NCBI GenBank assembly: GCA_026315105.1
Contig: CM048744.1
Coordinates: 361,523,168 to 361,587,167 of the forward strand
Direction of reading: 5' to 3'
Length of the DNA: 64,000 nt
From: Locusta migratoria
Taxonomy: Eukaryota; Arthropoda; Insecta; Orthoptera; Acrididae
Under the pieces are notes generated by a model. That model made no database searches and was not told where the DNA came from. It saw only the letters and a program-made list of their open reading frames with translations. The translations under genes were made by a program, and so were the position numbers. Positions within the stretch are counted from its first letter, which is position 1. Every line of letters starts with the position of its first letter. Below, in pieces: positions 33,202 through 43,209 of the stretch.

Positions 33202-34120
33202 TGTAGCCGCCAACGGCAAATTTTGAAAATTTAAAGTAACTATGTGCTAAACTGAATGTTGTACAACATGTGGAACCAAGTATTAAATGATAAAGAAAAC
33301 ATGAATAATATTCTTTGTTCCTTAAAGTGTGAATATGTTACTGTAAAAGCAAGACGTTTAATAGATTCCAGAATTTACCGGTAAAACCTATCATATTCCG
33401 TCACGGTGTGGTCCAATATTTCTTTTTAGATGCACTAATTTCGAAATGTGTCCCAAGAGACTTTGGTCAATCTTAGAATTTACCTATTCGAACTGGTAAA
33501 GGCTGGATGAAGACTCCGTCGTGCAGATTGAGAAACGTTCCTTTGTTGACAATTTTTTGTTTCCATTACCGGTCTGCTCAACGCTGCGTTGCTCCAGTCT
33601 GTGTCGGGTATCGAGCGACTGGTTTGAGTAGTTTGTTGCTTGTGCAGCTTTCTGTCAGACTGAGTGATGTGGTGCCTAGCAGACTAGCTTGGTACCAGGT
33701 AAGTCGTCCACGTTCTCTAAGTTGTCGTACAGAAGTCACTGTACACTATGAATCAATGTACATTGCGTAAGGAAAAGTATTATCTGTATCGAAGAATTAG
33801 GAAGAGAGAAAGTTAATATCCGCAAAGTGCTAGCAAAATTTACTTCTGTTGGCGTACTAAGGTTTAAAAACTACAACTGTTCAAGGAAGTATTCAACTAA
33901 AAATGATTGGGCAAATCGTCCTCCACGTTATGTAATTCTAATCGTCACAACCGTTAAACTTTTCGTAACAATAATTGAGAATGTATCAATTAATAACATT
34001 TACATGTAGCCGTAAAATGTCTCACTAATTTTGATATGAAATAACATTATAATGTAAGAATATTTAATACCATAATTTTATAATCAATACAAACTATTTC
34101 AGGAAATGCTAAGGAGATTT
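33202..34120. other. intergenic; isolated strong splice-donor-like site at 33698
   Basis: No gene recognised. cttggtaccag|gtaagtcg at 33688-33706 is an ideal 5' splice donor, downstream of a moderately GC-balanced stretch (33560-33690). It could end an untranslated exon or a transposon leader; no partner was found. Confidence 0.35.
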
Positions 34121-34129
34121 TTGAAAATT

Positions 34130-34862
34130 AATTTAAGTTTTATCAGTTCCCACAGATAAATCCTACGATTTACCAAGTAAAAGTTAGAAACGTGTGCATA
34201 TAACAAGGAATTTGTGATTCCTTAATTTCTCCTGGCGAATAATAACTTCGAAAAACTTACGGCTATACTGCCAGGTACCAAAATCGACGACGGCCGATAT
34301 TTCGGCAGGAGACCATCCTGCCATTTTCAAGGCGAAACTGCAGTGAGGAAGCAATGTGCAACGATCTTTAAAACCTCGGTTTTCAATGAGTGAACAGGAA
34401 AAATAACACACAACCGAGCAAGCAAGCACACAGCGCCGACACGACCAAAGATGAAACCAGTCAGAATATCTATAATAAACATCAGTTCTCGACAGATGAG
34501 GTCGGATTAGTTTTGTCCCTCTGTTTTTGACAAGTGAGAGAGCAGCATCCCAAGCGGAATTTAAGCAGAAGCCTCCATCCCTATTCATAAGGTTGTCACC
34601 TAGTTTTATTTCTACCGCTTCCTTGATAACACAGTCCCAGTAGTTGGAAGTGCATGCCAGAATTTCCGTTTTGTTGTATTCCATAGGCTGGCCTGTGTGA
34701 AGACAGTGTTCGGCCACAGCAGATTTGTTTGGCTGTTGTAAACGTGTGTGACGTTTATGCTCAATACAACGGTCCTCAACAGCCCTAATAGTTTGACCAA
34801 CATATGACATGCCACAGCTACATGGGATACGGTAGACACCTGCATCCTGCAGACATTTCTTT
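34130..34862 (-). pseudogene. Penelope-like element, GIY-YIG part and 3' region
   Basis: Minus frame 34184-34945 includes GVYRIPCSCGMSYVGQTIRA followed by VEDRCIEHKRH (the GIY-YIG core in the variant GVY...YVG, with conserved R and H), SAVAEHCLHTGQPMEYNKTE and IKEAVEIKLGDNLMNRDGGF, all typical of the endonuclease end of Penelope-like elements. The reading continues into KMAGWSPAEISAVVDFGTWQ, derived from 3' non-coding sequence. The first ~28 residues of the frame come from the opposite strand of an inserted LINE, so the ATG is not the element's own. The upstream half of this element is at 35340-35600. Confidence 0.85.
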
Positions 34863-34865
34863 AGG

Positions 34866-35334
34866 GATCTAGGGATCTTCACTGTAGCGCCACAATACAT
34901 ATATTCACTCGTGAAATTTGTTATTAACAATCCGATCCAATTCAAAAGTAATAGCAGCGTGCATAGCTACAACACTAGGAGAAAGGATGATATTCACTAT
35001 TCAAGGTTAAATCTAACTTTTGCTCAGAAAGAGGTGAATTACGCTGCCACAGAAGTCTTCGGTCACTTACCAAGTAGCATCAAAAGTCTGACAGATAGCC
35101 AATTAGTATCTAAAAAGAAATTAAAGGAATTTCTGAATGGCAACTCCTTCTACAATGTAGATGAAATTTTAGATAAAATTTAAAAAAATAAAATAAAAAA
35201 CAACAAAAAATGTAGTAAAAAATCCTTAAAATATTGACTGTCAAGTGTAGACAACATTTACTAGACTGACACGTTCCACATCATTACGAAATGCCGTATA
35301 TATGATCTATGGACCAAATATTAATCTAATCTAT
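34866..35334 (+). pseudogene. LINE 3' fragment inserted into the Penelope-like element
   Basis: Plus frame 34911-35183 reads IQFKSNSSVHSYNTRRKDDI followed by HYSRLNLTFAQKEVNYAATE, the C-terminus of the LINE family also at 16805-18785. The 3' end gatctatggaccaaatatta with taatct repeats at 35334 equals that copy's end. It begins at about 34866 (5'-truncated) and carries the uninterrupted sequence across the point where the palindromic MITE sits in the other copy. The 3' reading frame is intact. Confidence 0.88.
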
Positions 35335-35339
35335 CCGCC

Positions 35340-35600
35340 TTGCGCAAACCGAGATCATCCTTAACGGATCCCAACAGTGCCTTAATTTTAGAAGGTGGAC
35401 GAAACACACGTTTCACATTGTTTTTACGCGAAATGCGACCAATCTTTTTGGAAGCGCTGCCGTGGGTGCCGACTCAGTGTTATCATGACTAGCCCGTTTC
35501 ACATGTTGTCGATAGGCCAACGCTCTTTTAATCTGCCCTTCACCATAGCCATTCTGTCGAAAAGTTACCTCCATCATACAGCATACACCTAAGTTTTTCG
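35340..35600 (-). pseudogene. Penelope-like element, segment upstream of GIY-YIG
   Basis: Minus-strand text, allowing frameshifts, gives AFRQNGYGEGQIKRALAYRQ-like and PPSKIKALLGSVKDDLGLRK-like sequence (35590 down to 35340), which in Penelope-like proteins lies immediately before GVYRIPCSCG. It is the missing partner of 34130-34862, displaced by the LINE fragment. Confidence 0.7.
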
Positions 35601-36126
35601 AACATGGAATTTGTCACTATTCTATGGGAAATATTAGGTAAATGCGAGGATTTAGCAATCATCTTATTTATAGATTTTCCTGGCAGACTCTGGATTTATG
35701 AAATGAAAACAGCAAACCGTGACGTTGTCTCTAAGAATCTTCAATTTACTGCAGCAGGTATACGAACTTCCGTCCGCGGGAGGCTGACCCCGGTAAAACG
35801 CGAAAAGGGTCATGAAAGTCGCCAGACATCCTCGACAGTCGGAACTGGGCACGTACACGCCAGACCGATGTCTACATTCAGACAGTACAGTCCCACTGCA
35901 CAGAACAACAGCATTTAGACGCATATTGGCGGAATTCGCACAAAAAGGCAAGGAACAGGGCGCAGTGTACAAACATGCGAAACAAAGAACTGTGTTCACT
36001 GCCTAGCTGCTGCATTCAGCAGTGTCGTTGGGGGGGGGGGGGGGGGGGGATAAAGACGGACACATACGACGTAGGAAAGTAACAAGACGGTAACATTGCA
36101 GACGATCTGGCGTTGTGGGTAACTCC
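35601..36126. other. spacer with poly(G)
   Basis: Minus frame at 35664-35999 contains FHFINPESARKIYK but is not identified. A run of about 20 G lies at 36030-36049, a G-quadruplex candidate on the plus strand. No gene supported. Confidence 0.35.
36030..36049 (+). repeat. poly(G) run, ~20 bp
   Basis: Unbroken guanines; long enough to form stacked G-tetrads, and also a common site of assembly error. Confidence 0.85.
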
Positions 36127-36346
36127 AAAAAAAAAAAAAAAAAAAAAAAATGTTCAAATGTTTGTATAGCTAATGTGACTTAACTACGGGGTCATCACTC
36201 CCTAAACTTACAAACTACTTATAAACTACCTTATACTAAGGACGGCACAAATATCCATGCCCGAAGGGGGATTCGAACCCCCGACCGTAGTGGCCGTGCA
36301 GAACGTGACTGGAGCGCCTCAGTCCCCTCGGCCACCGCGGCCGGCA
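36127..36346 (-). mobile_element. tRNA-derived SINE (type I) with long A-run
   Basis: Minus-strand copy. The left side has an A-run of ~24 (36127-36150), then tgttcaaatgtttgtatagc, the body and head (reverse: gccggccgcggtggccgagg). Flanks ggtaactcc (36118-36126) and ggtaattcc (36347-36355) form a 9-bp duplication with one mismatch. Confidence 0.9.
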
Positions 36347-36442
36347 GGTAATTCCATCAGTCAGAGCTACAACTCAGTACAGCCTACACAGTAGTTGTGA
36401 CAGCGCCATAAGTGAGGTTTTTTTTTCGTTGCGTGTTACAGG

Positions 36443-36830
36443 AATGAAGCATGAGAATTTACAGCAACGTTGTGCAATAAAGTTTTGTGTTAAAATTGGT
36501 TGATTCCGCGAGTGCGACTTTTGAAAAGTTCAAACAAGCGTATGGGGAACATTATTTATCGAGAGCACTAGTTTTCCGCTGTCAAAAATCATTTTTGGAA
36601 GGACGAGAAAACGTTGAAGATGGACCTCGCCCAGGGAGACCTGCAACTTCAAAGACTGACGAAACCATTTATAACGTGCGAGGGATCTTCTGAGATTCAA
36701 CTGTCGTTTGGCAATAAGGATGATTTCTGAAGAGTTAACACTTTCACCGTGCAACAAATTTTGACATACGATTTGACGTGTGAATGATTAGAGACTAACT
36801 GAACAGAAGGACAATCGGAATGTTTCTTTT
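36443..36830 (+). pseudogene. mariner-type transposase N-terminal relic
   Basis: MKHENLQQRCAIKFCVKIG at 36444, then after a frameshift SASATFEKFKQAYGEHYLSR and FLEGRENVEDGPRPGRPATS (helix-turn-helix and GRPxT linker of mariner transposases), followed by scraps of the next region. The DDE/D core is absent. A different family from the relic at 20490. Confidence 0.83.
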
Positions 36831-37082
36831 CTCAATTTTCTTCTAACCGAACCTCCTCCACAATACTATGGTCACCGTGAACCTGTTCTCGGTGCTGCCT
36901 CCTAGAGTAAACCGAGGTCTTTTGTTATTCTACAACAATCTGATATATAAAAACTACCTTAACGCCCGCTGCTTCGCATGCGTTGGCTGGTTGATCTGAA
37001 CCAGTTGTTTCTCCCTCTTAATATAAATTTTCATAGATATAGCTTAAGTACTTCCATAATGAACTGTTGTGATACTAACTGT
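36831..37082. other. spacer
   Basis: No gene. taacgcccgctgcttcgcat near 36960 resembles a dispersed repeat edge (compare 24517). Confidence 0.3.
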
Positions 37083-37305
37083 AGCCGCGGCAGAATGGCC
37101 GTGGGTATTGAGGCGTCATGCTGCGGTGTGCGCTGCTGTTCGCCGTCGGGGGCTCGTTTCGCCTCTCGGGCATGGGTGTTTGTGTTGTCCTTATCATAAG
37201 TTAGTCTAAGTTACTTTAAGGTAGTTAAATTAGTTTGTAAGCCTTAGGAACTGATGACTTCGTAGTTAAGTCTCTTAAGATTTACAAACATTTGAACATT
37301 TGATT
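37083..37305 (+). mobile_element. tRNA-derived SINE, diverged
   Basis: Plus-strand copy with an altered head (gccgcggcagaatggccgtg), a disrupted B box (ggggctcgtttcgcc) and an expanded middle (ttagtctaagttactttaag). Tail gatttacaaacatttgaaca is intact. The damage to the promoter boxes suggests an old copy. Confidence 0.85.
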
Positions 37306-37749
37306 TTACTGCTTGTATCCCCCTATGACACGCCTTAATGTGTCTTTTAAATTCCAATCAAGTATGCAAATATAATGTTTTGTAATTCTAGGTTCAAAAT
37401 TGCCTGAATAGAAGGTATTTTCAAAAACCGTTTCATCACTTATTTCGCCCCCTTATCGAAAAATCGCTTCTTAAATGACGCCTACAGAGTAAGATCAACA
37501 CTCTCTACAATTTCAATGCAGTGGTTTGGGCTGAGCAATGATGAGTGAGGCAGTCAGTCGGTCGGGATATTGCCTTTTATATATAGAGATTACTGTTTGT
37601 TTGTCTTCTTGTTCGTATTTTATACACGGCCATACTGCGATAAAACTTTCTCAAGTCATTGCTTCCACTCGCGCGAAGGTTATAGGCATACTAACATCAC
37701 CGTATGGTGCATGACGGACGGTGCTTTACAATTAGTTAATTCGTTTCTT
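37306..37749. other. intergenic, no recognisable feature
   Basis: AT-rich; nothing supported. Confidence 0.4.
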
Positions 37750-37905
37750 ACGCCTTCACGCTGAAATGGCTGGACGGATACGAATGAAATTTGAGACAGA
37801 GGTAGCTTATACCCTGATTAATACATGGGCTACCTTTCGTAAGCCACCATACGGTGCGTGGCGGAGGGTACCTTACAATGTGTTAATACGTTGTAACAAG
37901 ACTAC
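37750..37905 (-). repeat. satellite unit, inverse copy
   Basis: One unit of the 27270-27650 repeat in reverse orientation: cttcacgctgaaatggctgg, gaaatttgagacagaggtag, taatacatgggctacctttc and ggcggagggtaccttaca all pair with the earlier array. Confidence 0.75.
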
Positions 37906-38132
37906 GGAACACGTTATTCGCCTAGTTGCTGCTATCGCTCTGAGTGGCATGCATCAGTTCTAAAAGTTATTTCACCAACCTGGCGTCTTCTTCAGTAATT
38001 GTCCCAGCGCAGAAAACCAGGGCGCAGGTCGTTGGTTCTTGCTCTTCAGGCTGCAATTATGGTGGATTCCTAGGAACTGTGTGTCTATTAAGTGATCAAA
38101 TGAATGTCAGCCAATGTATTAGTCGTAACCAC

Positions 38133-38342
38133 AGAAAAAAAAAAAAATTCAAATGTTTGTAAATCTATCGGACCAAACTGCGTGGTTATCAGTCCGTAGC
38201 TTACAAACTACTTAAACCTAGGTAAACTAACCTACGGACAAACACACACACCCATGCCCCATGGAGGACTCGAATCTCCACGGCGAGCAACCGCGCGCTC
38301 CGCAGCGAGGTGCTTTAGACCGCTCGGCTACTCCACCGCGGG
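38133..38342 (-). mobile_element. tRNA-derived SINE (type II)
   Basis: Minus-strand copy with an A-run at its left edge (about 38135-38147), tail, body (taagctacggactgataacc in reverse) and head (ccgcggtggagtagccgagc in reverse). B box is ggagattcgagtcctcc, slightly altered. Clear target duplication not found. Confidence 0.9.
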
Positions 38343-39015
38343 GAAAATTAGCAAACTGCACATAATTAACTGTATTGTTCCTCGTCTCTCCATTAAAGTT
38401 CATATGTATTAAAACGGTAATCTCCTGTGACGAAATAATATTTCCGAACTGGAATACTACGTATTCTCTGCCTGAGCACCGAATCTGGCCCGTATATGTG
38501 CACAGTGTGAACAGCCGATCTGAGCTGCTACGTGTTCACCGTCTGGACATCCTGTCTGAACTGAACTCCGGCAGCGAGACCCGCGTCGGCTTCTTTTCGC
38601 TCTGCCTGCCTGCAAAACATGGCCGACGTTACTATTTCACTCTCATTTATAATTCACTTTTATACAATTTATTTTATCTTATCATAACATTGAAAGGTAC
38701 CATACTCAGAATTTTACCTGCGTTCTACAATTAGTTTATTAAATAAAATATGGTCGCGTTTCGGTGGGCGACCGTCTTATAAATCAGCCAATCAACGACA
38801 GGTAGAGACAACTAGGCCATCTCTTCTATTCCTTCCCACGCGAACCAAACCTACTGCATATGCTATGCTTCTCACATTGCCTGTACCATCTGTCAGTTAC
38901 TGGTTCTAACCTGCTGTACGGAAGCGATTCTCAAATCTGAATATGATGGCTGTAAGCCAGAAATATTACAGCTAAGTCTAGCATTTGAGTAACATTTGGG
39001 GCATGTCTTGTGTGT
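38343..39015. other. intergenic, no recognisable feature
   Basis: A 119-codon plus frame at 38375-38734 has no family signal and ends in hydrophobic AT-rich residues. Not supported as a gene. Confidence 0.4.
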
Positions 39016-39027
39016 GCTCTAGTATTG

Positions 39028-39251
39028 TTCAAAATGTTCAAATGTTTGTATAGTCTATGGGACTCAACTACGGGGTCATCAGTCCCTAAACTTACAAACT
39101 TCTTATGAACTACTTATGAACTACTTATGAACTACTTACGAACTAGGACGGCACAAATATCCATGCCCGAGGGCGGATTCGAACCCCCGACCGTAGTGGC
39201 CGTGCAGACCGTGACTGGAGCGCCTTAGTCCCCTCGGCCACCGCGGCCGGC
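39028..39251 (-). mobile_element. tRNA-derived SINE (type I) with internal triplication
   Basis: Minus-strand copy. 12-bp duplication gctctagtattg at 39016-39027 and 39252-39263. The body contains ctt atgaacta repeated three to four times (39107-39146), an internal expansion absent from other copies. Confidence 0.95.
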
Positions 39252-39263
39252 GCTCTAGTATTG

Positions 39264-39700
39264 AATGGTTATGGGATGGGGCAGTGGTTATGGTCACCCC
39301 AAACCCCCGGTGCGGTCTGGGCCCTGGCTGCCTTAATGGCGCTTAAAAGCAGCGGCGTATCGGGAGCCCACGAGAAGGGCTGAGACCTCAGGAGAGTGGG
39401 CGGCTATAAGATGCGCGTCAACTCCACAACTAAGTTTGGCCCGAGGAAGCCACCGCACGCCCTCCGGGACTCGTCCGTTCCGCTCGTACCTCGAAAAGCC
39501 AGCCAGGTGGTAACCGATATGCCCGCAGGGCACAGGAGGTAGCGGAGGTGCGCTCTACTGACGAAGCACCAGAGGACGAGCACTCAGGCGCCCCACGTGT
39601 TCTCCGTCTGCTTCTTAACTCACTGCCTGATCACGCTGGTATCATTTACATTCATTAGTTTATAAGTTAATTACCTAAACAGGTCAATAAATCCGTACAT
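39264..39700. other. GC-rich spacer, not identified
   Basis: 39290-39600 is GC-rich with a 66-codon minus frame (39333-39533) of unknown worth. It reads like an old repeat or RNA-derived fragment, but I cannot name it. Confidence 0.35.
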
Positions 39701-40072
39701 ATTACATAAAGTCAGCAGCGGTAAAATACAGGGAATGAAGAGTTATTTACAACTTGTACAAAAGCCAGACCGCAGTTATTAGACTCGAAGGGCATGAATG
39801 GGAAGCATTAGTTTGGAATGGAGTAAGACAGGGTTGTAGCCTTTCTCCGATGTTATTCAATTTGTACATCGAGCAGGCGGTGAAGGAAAGCGAGGAAAAA
39901 TTTGGAATAGGGATTAAAGTTCAGGGGGAAGAAATAAAAACATTCCGTTTTGCTGATGACATTGTAATTCTGTCAGAGACAGCAAAGGACCTGGAAGAGC
40001 AGTTCAATGGAATGGACAGTGTGTTGAAGAGAGCGTATAAAATGAACATTAACAAGAGCAAAACAAGCATAA

Positions 40073-40235
40073 GCTCCAGTTACGGTCTGCACGGCCACTA
40101 CGGTCGGGGGTTCAAATCCCCCCTCGGGCATGGATATTTGTGCCGTCCTTAGTCTTAGTTAGTTCATAAATAGTTTGTAAGTTTAGGGACTTATGACCCC
40201 GTAGTTGTCCCATAAGCTATACAAACATTTGATTT
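40073..40235 (+). mobile_element. tRNA-derived SINE (type I), 5'-truncated
   Basis: Begins at gctccagttacggtctgcac, so the A-box half of the head is missing; the B box (gggttcaaatcccc) and body are present. Ends cataagctatacaaacattt. LINE text resumes at gaatgcagtcttag (40236). No clear target duplication, consistent with truncated or abnormal insertion. Confidence 0.88.
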
Positions 40236-40607
40236 GAATGCAGTCTTAGAAAATCAGGCGATGCTGAAGGAATTAGATTACGTAACGAAACAATGAAGTC
40301 GGTAGATCAGTTTTCTTACTTGGGTAGTAAAATAACATATGACGGTCACAGTACAGAGGATATAAAATGCAGAATGGCAATGGGTAGAAAAGCATTTTTG
40401 ATCAAGAGAAATTTGCTAACATCGAATATTAATTTAAGTGTAAGAAAGTCTTTTCTGAAGGCATTTGTGTAGATTGTTGCCTTGTACTGGAGTGAAACAG
40501 ACGATAAAAAGTGCAGACAGGAAGAGGATAGAGGCTTTTGAAATGTGGTGCTACAGAAGAATGCTGAAGATTAGGTGGGTAGATCGCATAACTAATGACG
40601 AGGTACT

Positions 40608-40806
40608 CAAATGTTCAAGTGTTTGTAAAGCTTATGGGACTTGACTACGGGGTCATCAGTCCCTAAACTTACAAACTACTAATCAACTACCTTATACTAA
40701 GGACGGCACAAATATCCATGCCCGCGGGGGGATTCGAACCCCTGACTGTAGTGGCCGTGCTGACCGTGACTGGAGCGCCTCAGTCACCTCGGCCACCGCG
40801 GCCGGC
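40608..40806 (-). mobile_element. tRNA-derived SINE (type I)
   Basis: Minus-strand copy between 11-bp duplications gacgaggtact at 40597-40607 and 40807-40817. The LINE reading resumes exactly after it. Head, B box and tail are complete. Confidence 0.96.
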
Positions 40807-41108
40807 GACGAGGTACTGAACAGAATAGGTGACAAAAGGAATTTTTGGCATACCTTGACTAAAAGAAGGGATCGCTTGGTAGGACACATTCTTAGACATC
40901 CAGGAATCGTAAATTTAGCATTGGAGGGAAGTGTGTGGGGTAAAAATCGCAGAGGGAGACCAAGAGATGCATATAGTAAGCAGATTCAAATGGATGTGGG
41001 TTGCCGTTCTTATGAGGAGATGAAAAGGCTTGCTCAGGATAGAGTAGGGTGGAGAGCTGCATCAAACCAGTCTCCGGACTGAAGACCGCAACATCAACAT
41101 TACATAAA

Positions 41109-41754
41109 CTGATGTAAGTACGTACGTGTCTTTGTTTCACATCTCCTATTGGACGATTTTAAATGGGGGTAAAAGACACCTACTTTCGAAAATTAGGTGA
41201 AAAAATGTAGCCTGCAACGCGTTAGTAACCAGAATTTCTGCATCCACAATTTCAATATGACCGAGGTACAATAAACTTTGCAGGTATTTGCCGACAGCCC
41301 CTAGAAACGATGAATTAACAGACATTTCTCACTTAGTTTCCGCTGTTCATGCAATAAACCTACGCCATTTTGCTTGATATTGTAATACGTTACGTCTAGA
41401 TCAGCGATTCCGAAACTATGGTAGGTCGCCGCATGACTTTTAAATATCTAAGTAAAATATCCTACCTTCAGAAAACAATGCATTTCCTTATTCTTATTAT
41501 TTTCATTATATTACTTTTCACTTAGTAAAGTAACAATTAAGTTTATTTAAACTGTAAATGGTTAATAGTTAAGGTATTAACAGTAAGAATTTCACGAAAT
41601 ATTATTTTTCGTTACTCTTGCATCTATTATTTCAAACTGATCCTTGCATTAATAGTTACTATCCGAGAATTCCTGCTTCCTTGTTATGGATAAAAAAAAT
41701 CTTTTTTAGAGGACAACTTTAAAAAGCTGAAACATCCACCAGCTAAAGGTACTA
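41109..41754. other. intergenic, no recognisable feature
   Basis: AT-rich DNA, no feature supported. Confidence 0.4.
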
Positions 41755-42120
41755 CCACGTCAAATTTTAGAATGAAAGTTTTCACTCTAGAGCGTCGTTG
41801 TGCGCTGATATGAAACTTCCTGGCAGATTAAAATAGTGTGCCAGAGAGGGATTCGAACCCGGGACCTTTTTGTCTTTTGCGGACAAGCGCTCCACCAAAA
41901 CAGCAAAGCTGACACGCCTCGGGGCCCGTCGTCACAGCTTTACTTCCGCCAGTACCTCGCTTCCTACTGTCCAAACTTCACACAAGTTCTCCTCCGAACC
42001 TTGCAAGACTAGCACTCGCGGAAGAAAGGATATGGCGGAGGCATGGCTTATAGCCAAAAACTACGGACTATTTTCAGAATCCCGTTACGCCACACGGTTT
42101 TAACCTCCCTGGAAGTATCA
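41755..42120 (-). repeat. tRNA-like dispersed repeat ('aacttcctggcag' type)
   Basis: tgaaacttcctggcagatta at 41813 opens a repeat whose other end is ctccctggaagtatca at 42105-42120, its rough inverse. On minus, gggattcgaacccgggacct (41850-41869) is a near-perfect tRNA B-box/T-arm, followed by gcggacaagcgctccacc, like a tRNA anticodon-to-D-arm region read in reverse. The whole is a tRNA-derived interspersed repeat rather than a tRNA gene: the acceptor stems do not close. Likely very abundant in this genome. Confidence 0.65.
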
Positions 42121-43205
42121 TAAGATTTTTTTTTATTTAACTTCCCTTAAAGGCTAATTTTTTTTATCTTATTTTGGGTCATAATAAAGGGAGAGCATCG
42201 AGTAATTGCAAATATTGTTCTCAAAAATTAATCTGAATCACAAGTACTTGCTTATGCGAAACTGCATTTAACTTGCCTAAACACACTGCTTATTGTACAA
42301 TATGTACTGAGGTACCGCTGCAGGCATTTGACACCATGACTCCTGCAGGGCTGTCCACGAATCCGTAAGACCCCTTCTGATCAGCACATTGCAAGGCATC
42401 CCAGACACGCTCAATAATGTTCATGTCTAGGGAGTCTGGTGGTCGGCGGAGGTGTTTGACAACTGCTAGGAGTACCTTCATCAGAATAATTAAAAAAATG
42501 CCGACAACTTACATTACAAAATTTGCAAACGAGTAACAGGTTTTTAAATATAATTTTAGTGCTAGTTTGATGTACGCAACGGAAGCAGTACTTACATGTC
42601 ACATGATAAAATAAGGCGTACGCGATAAAGCTTAAGTCACAGTTTAGAAATGAAAAATTGCCCGGCTAGCCACTAAGGGCTGCTTACGTGCCTGAATGAC
42701 GCATCAGACTGAACGAGCCCCTGGTAAAACTGCGGACAAGTGAACAGTGCATCAGTGGGCCCATCTAGTAGCCGCTGTTATAAACGGCTACTTCACAAGT
42801 GAAGTTTTGAAAGATAAATTTTACTCGGAATAGTATTTTACGTAAGATGGCTGATGCGTCTTTTTTAGCTGAGTATAACAGCGAGCAAATACGCGTTATA
42901 ATTATGAAATGTATTTAACATGGCCTTTTGGAGATTTTTTTGAACCTCGACACAGAAGAAATATTTCGGACACTGCACGAAATAAACAAAATTAAATACC
43001 GAGTACGTAACGGCCTCTTTCAGGGACGTTGGCTATCGATGTCAACCACATATTTTACAACGCATGGTTGCCAAATGGGACAAAAATTCTCATTGTGAGA
43101 ACATTATTTGTAATCGAGAGACCTCCCTCAGTTAACAGCGTGATTCACAAGCACTGCTGCCACATTTGATCGCCAGGCGTCTTAAAATACGTGGTTAACG
43201 TCGAT
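42121..43205. other. intergenic; Tc1-type scrap at 42290-42480
   Basis: The minus frame 42290-42481 contains RRPPDSLDMNIIERVWDALQ, resembling the PDLNPIEHxWD block near the last catalytic residue of Tc1-type transposases, here with a degenerate D/E pattern. No other piece of that transposase is evident. The rest is unrecognised AT-rich DNA. Confidence 0.45.
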
Positions 43206-43209
43206 AACC

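Larger units (their letters stand above)
39711..41098 (+). mobile_element. RTE-type LINE, copy D, with two nested SINEs
   Basis: 5'-truncated LINE closely similar to copy C. It is bounded by attacataaa at 39701-39710 and 41099-41108, a 10-bp target duplication, which also fixes the family 3' end at gaagaccgcaacatcaac. Plus frame 39754-40065 covers YKSQTAVIRLEGHEWEALVW, RQGCSLSPMLFN and FADDIVILSE; 40855-41082 covers the C-terminus (DRLVGHILRHPGIVNLALEG). Between them the coding sequence is interrupted by SINEs at 40073-40235 and 40608-40806 and has a few stops. Confidence 0.94.

Noticed and set aside
35604..36006. 104/111-codon frames on both strands
   Set aside because: Mutually overlapping and unrelated to any family I know; the FINPESARKIYK string is not enough.
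38375..38734. 119-codon plus frame
   Set aside because: No recognised domain; hydrophobic tail reflects AT-rich DNA.
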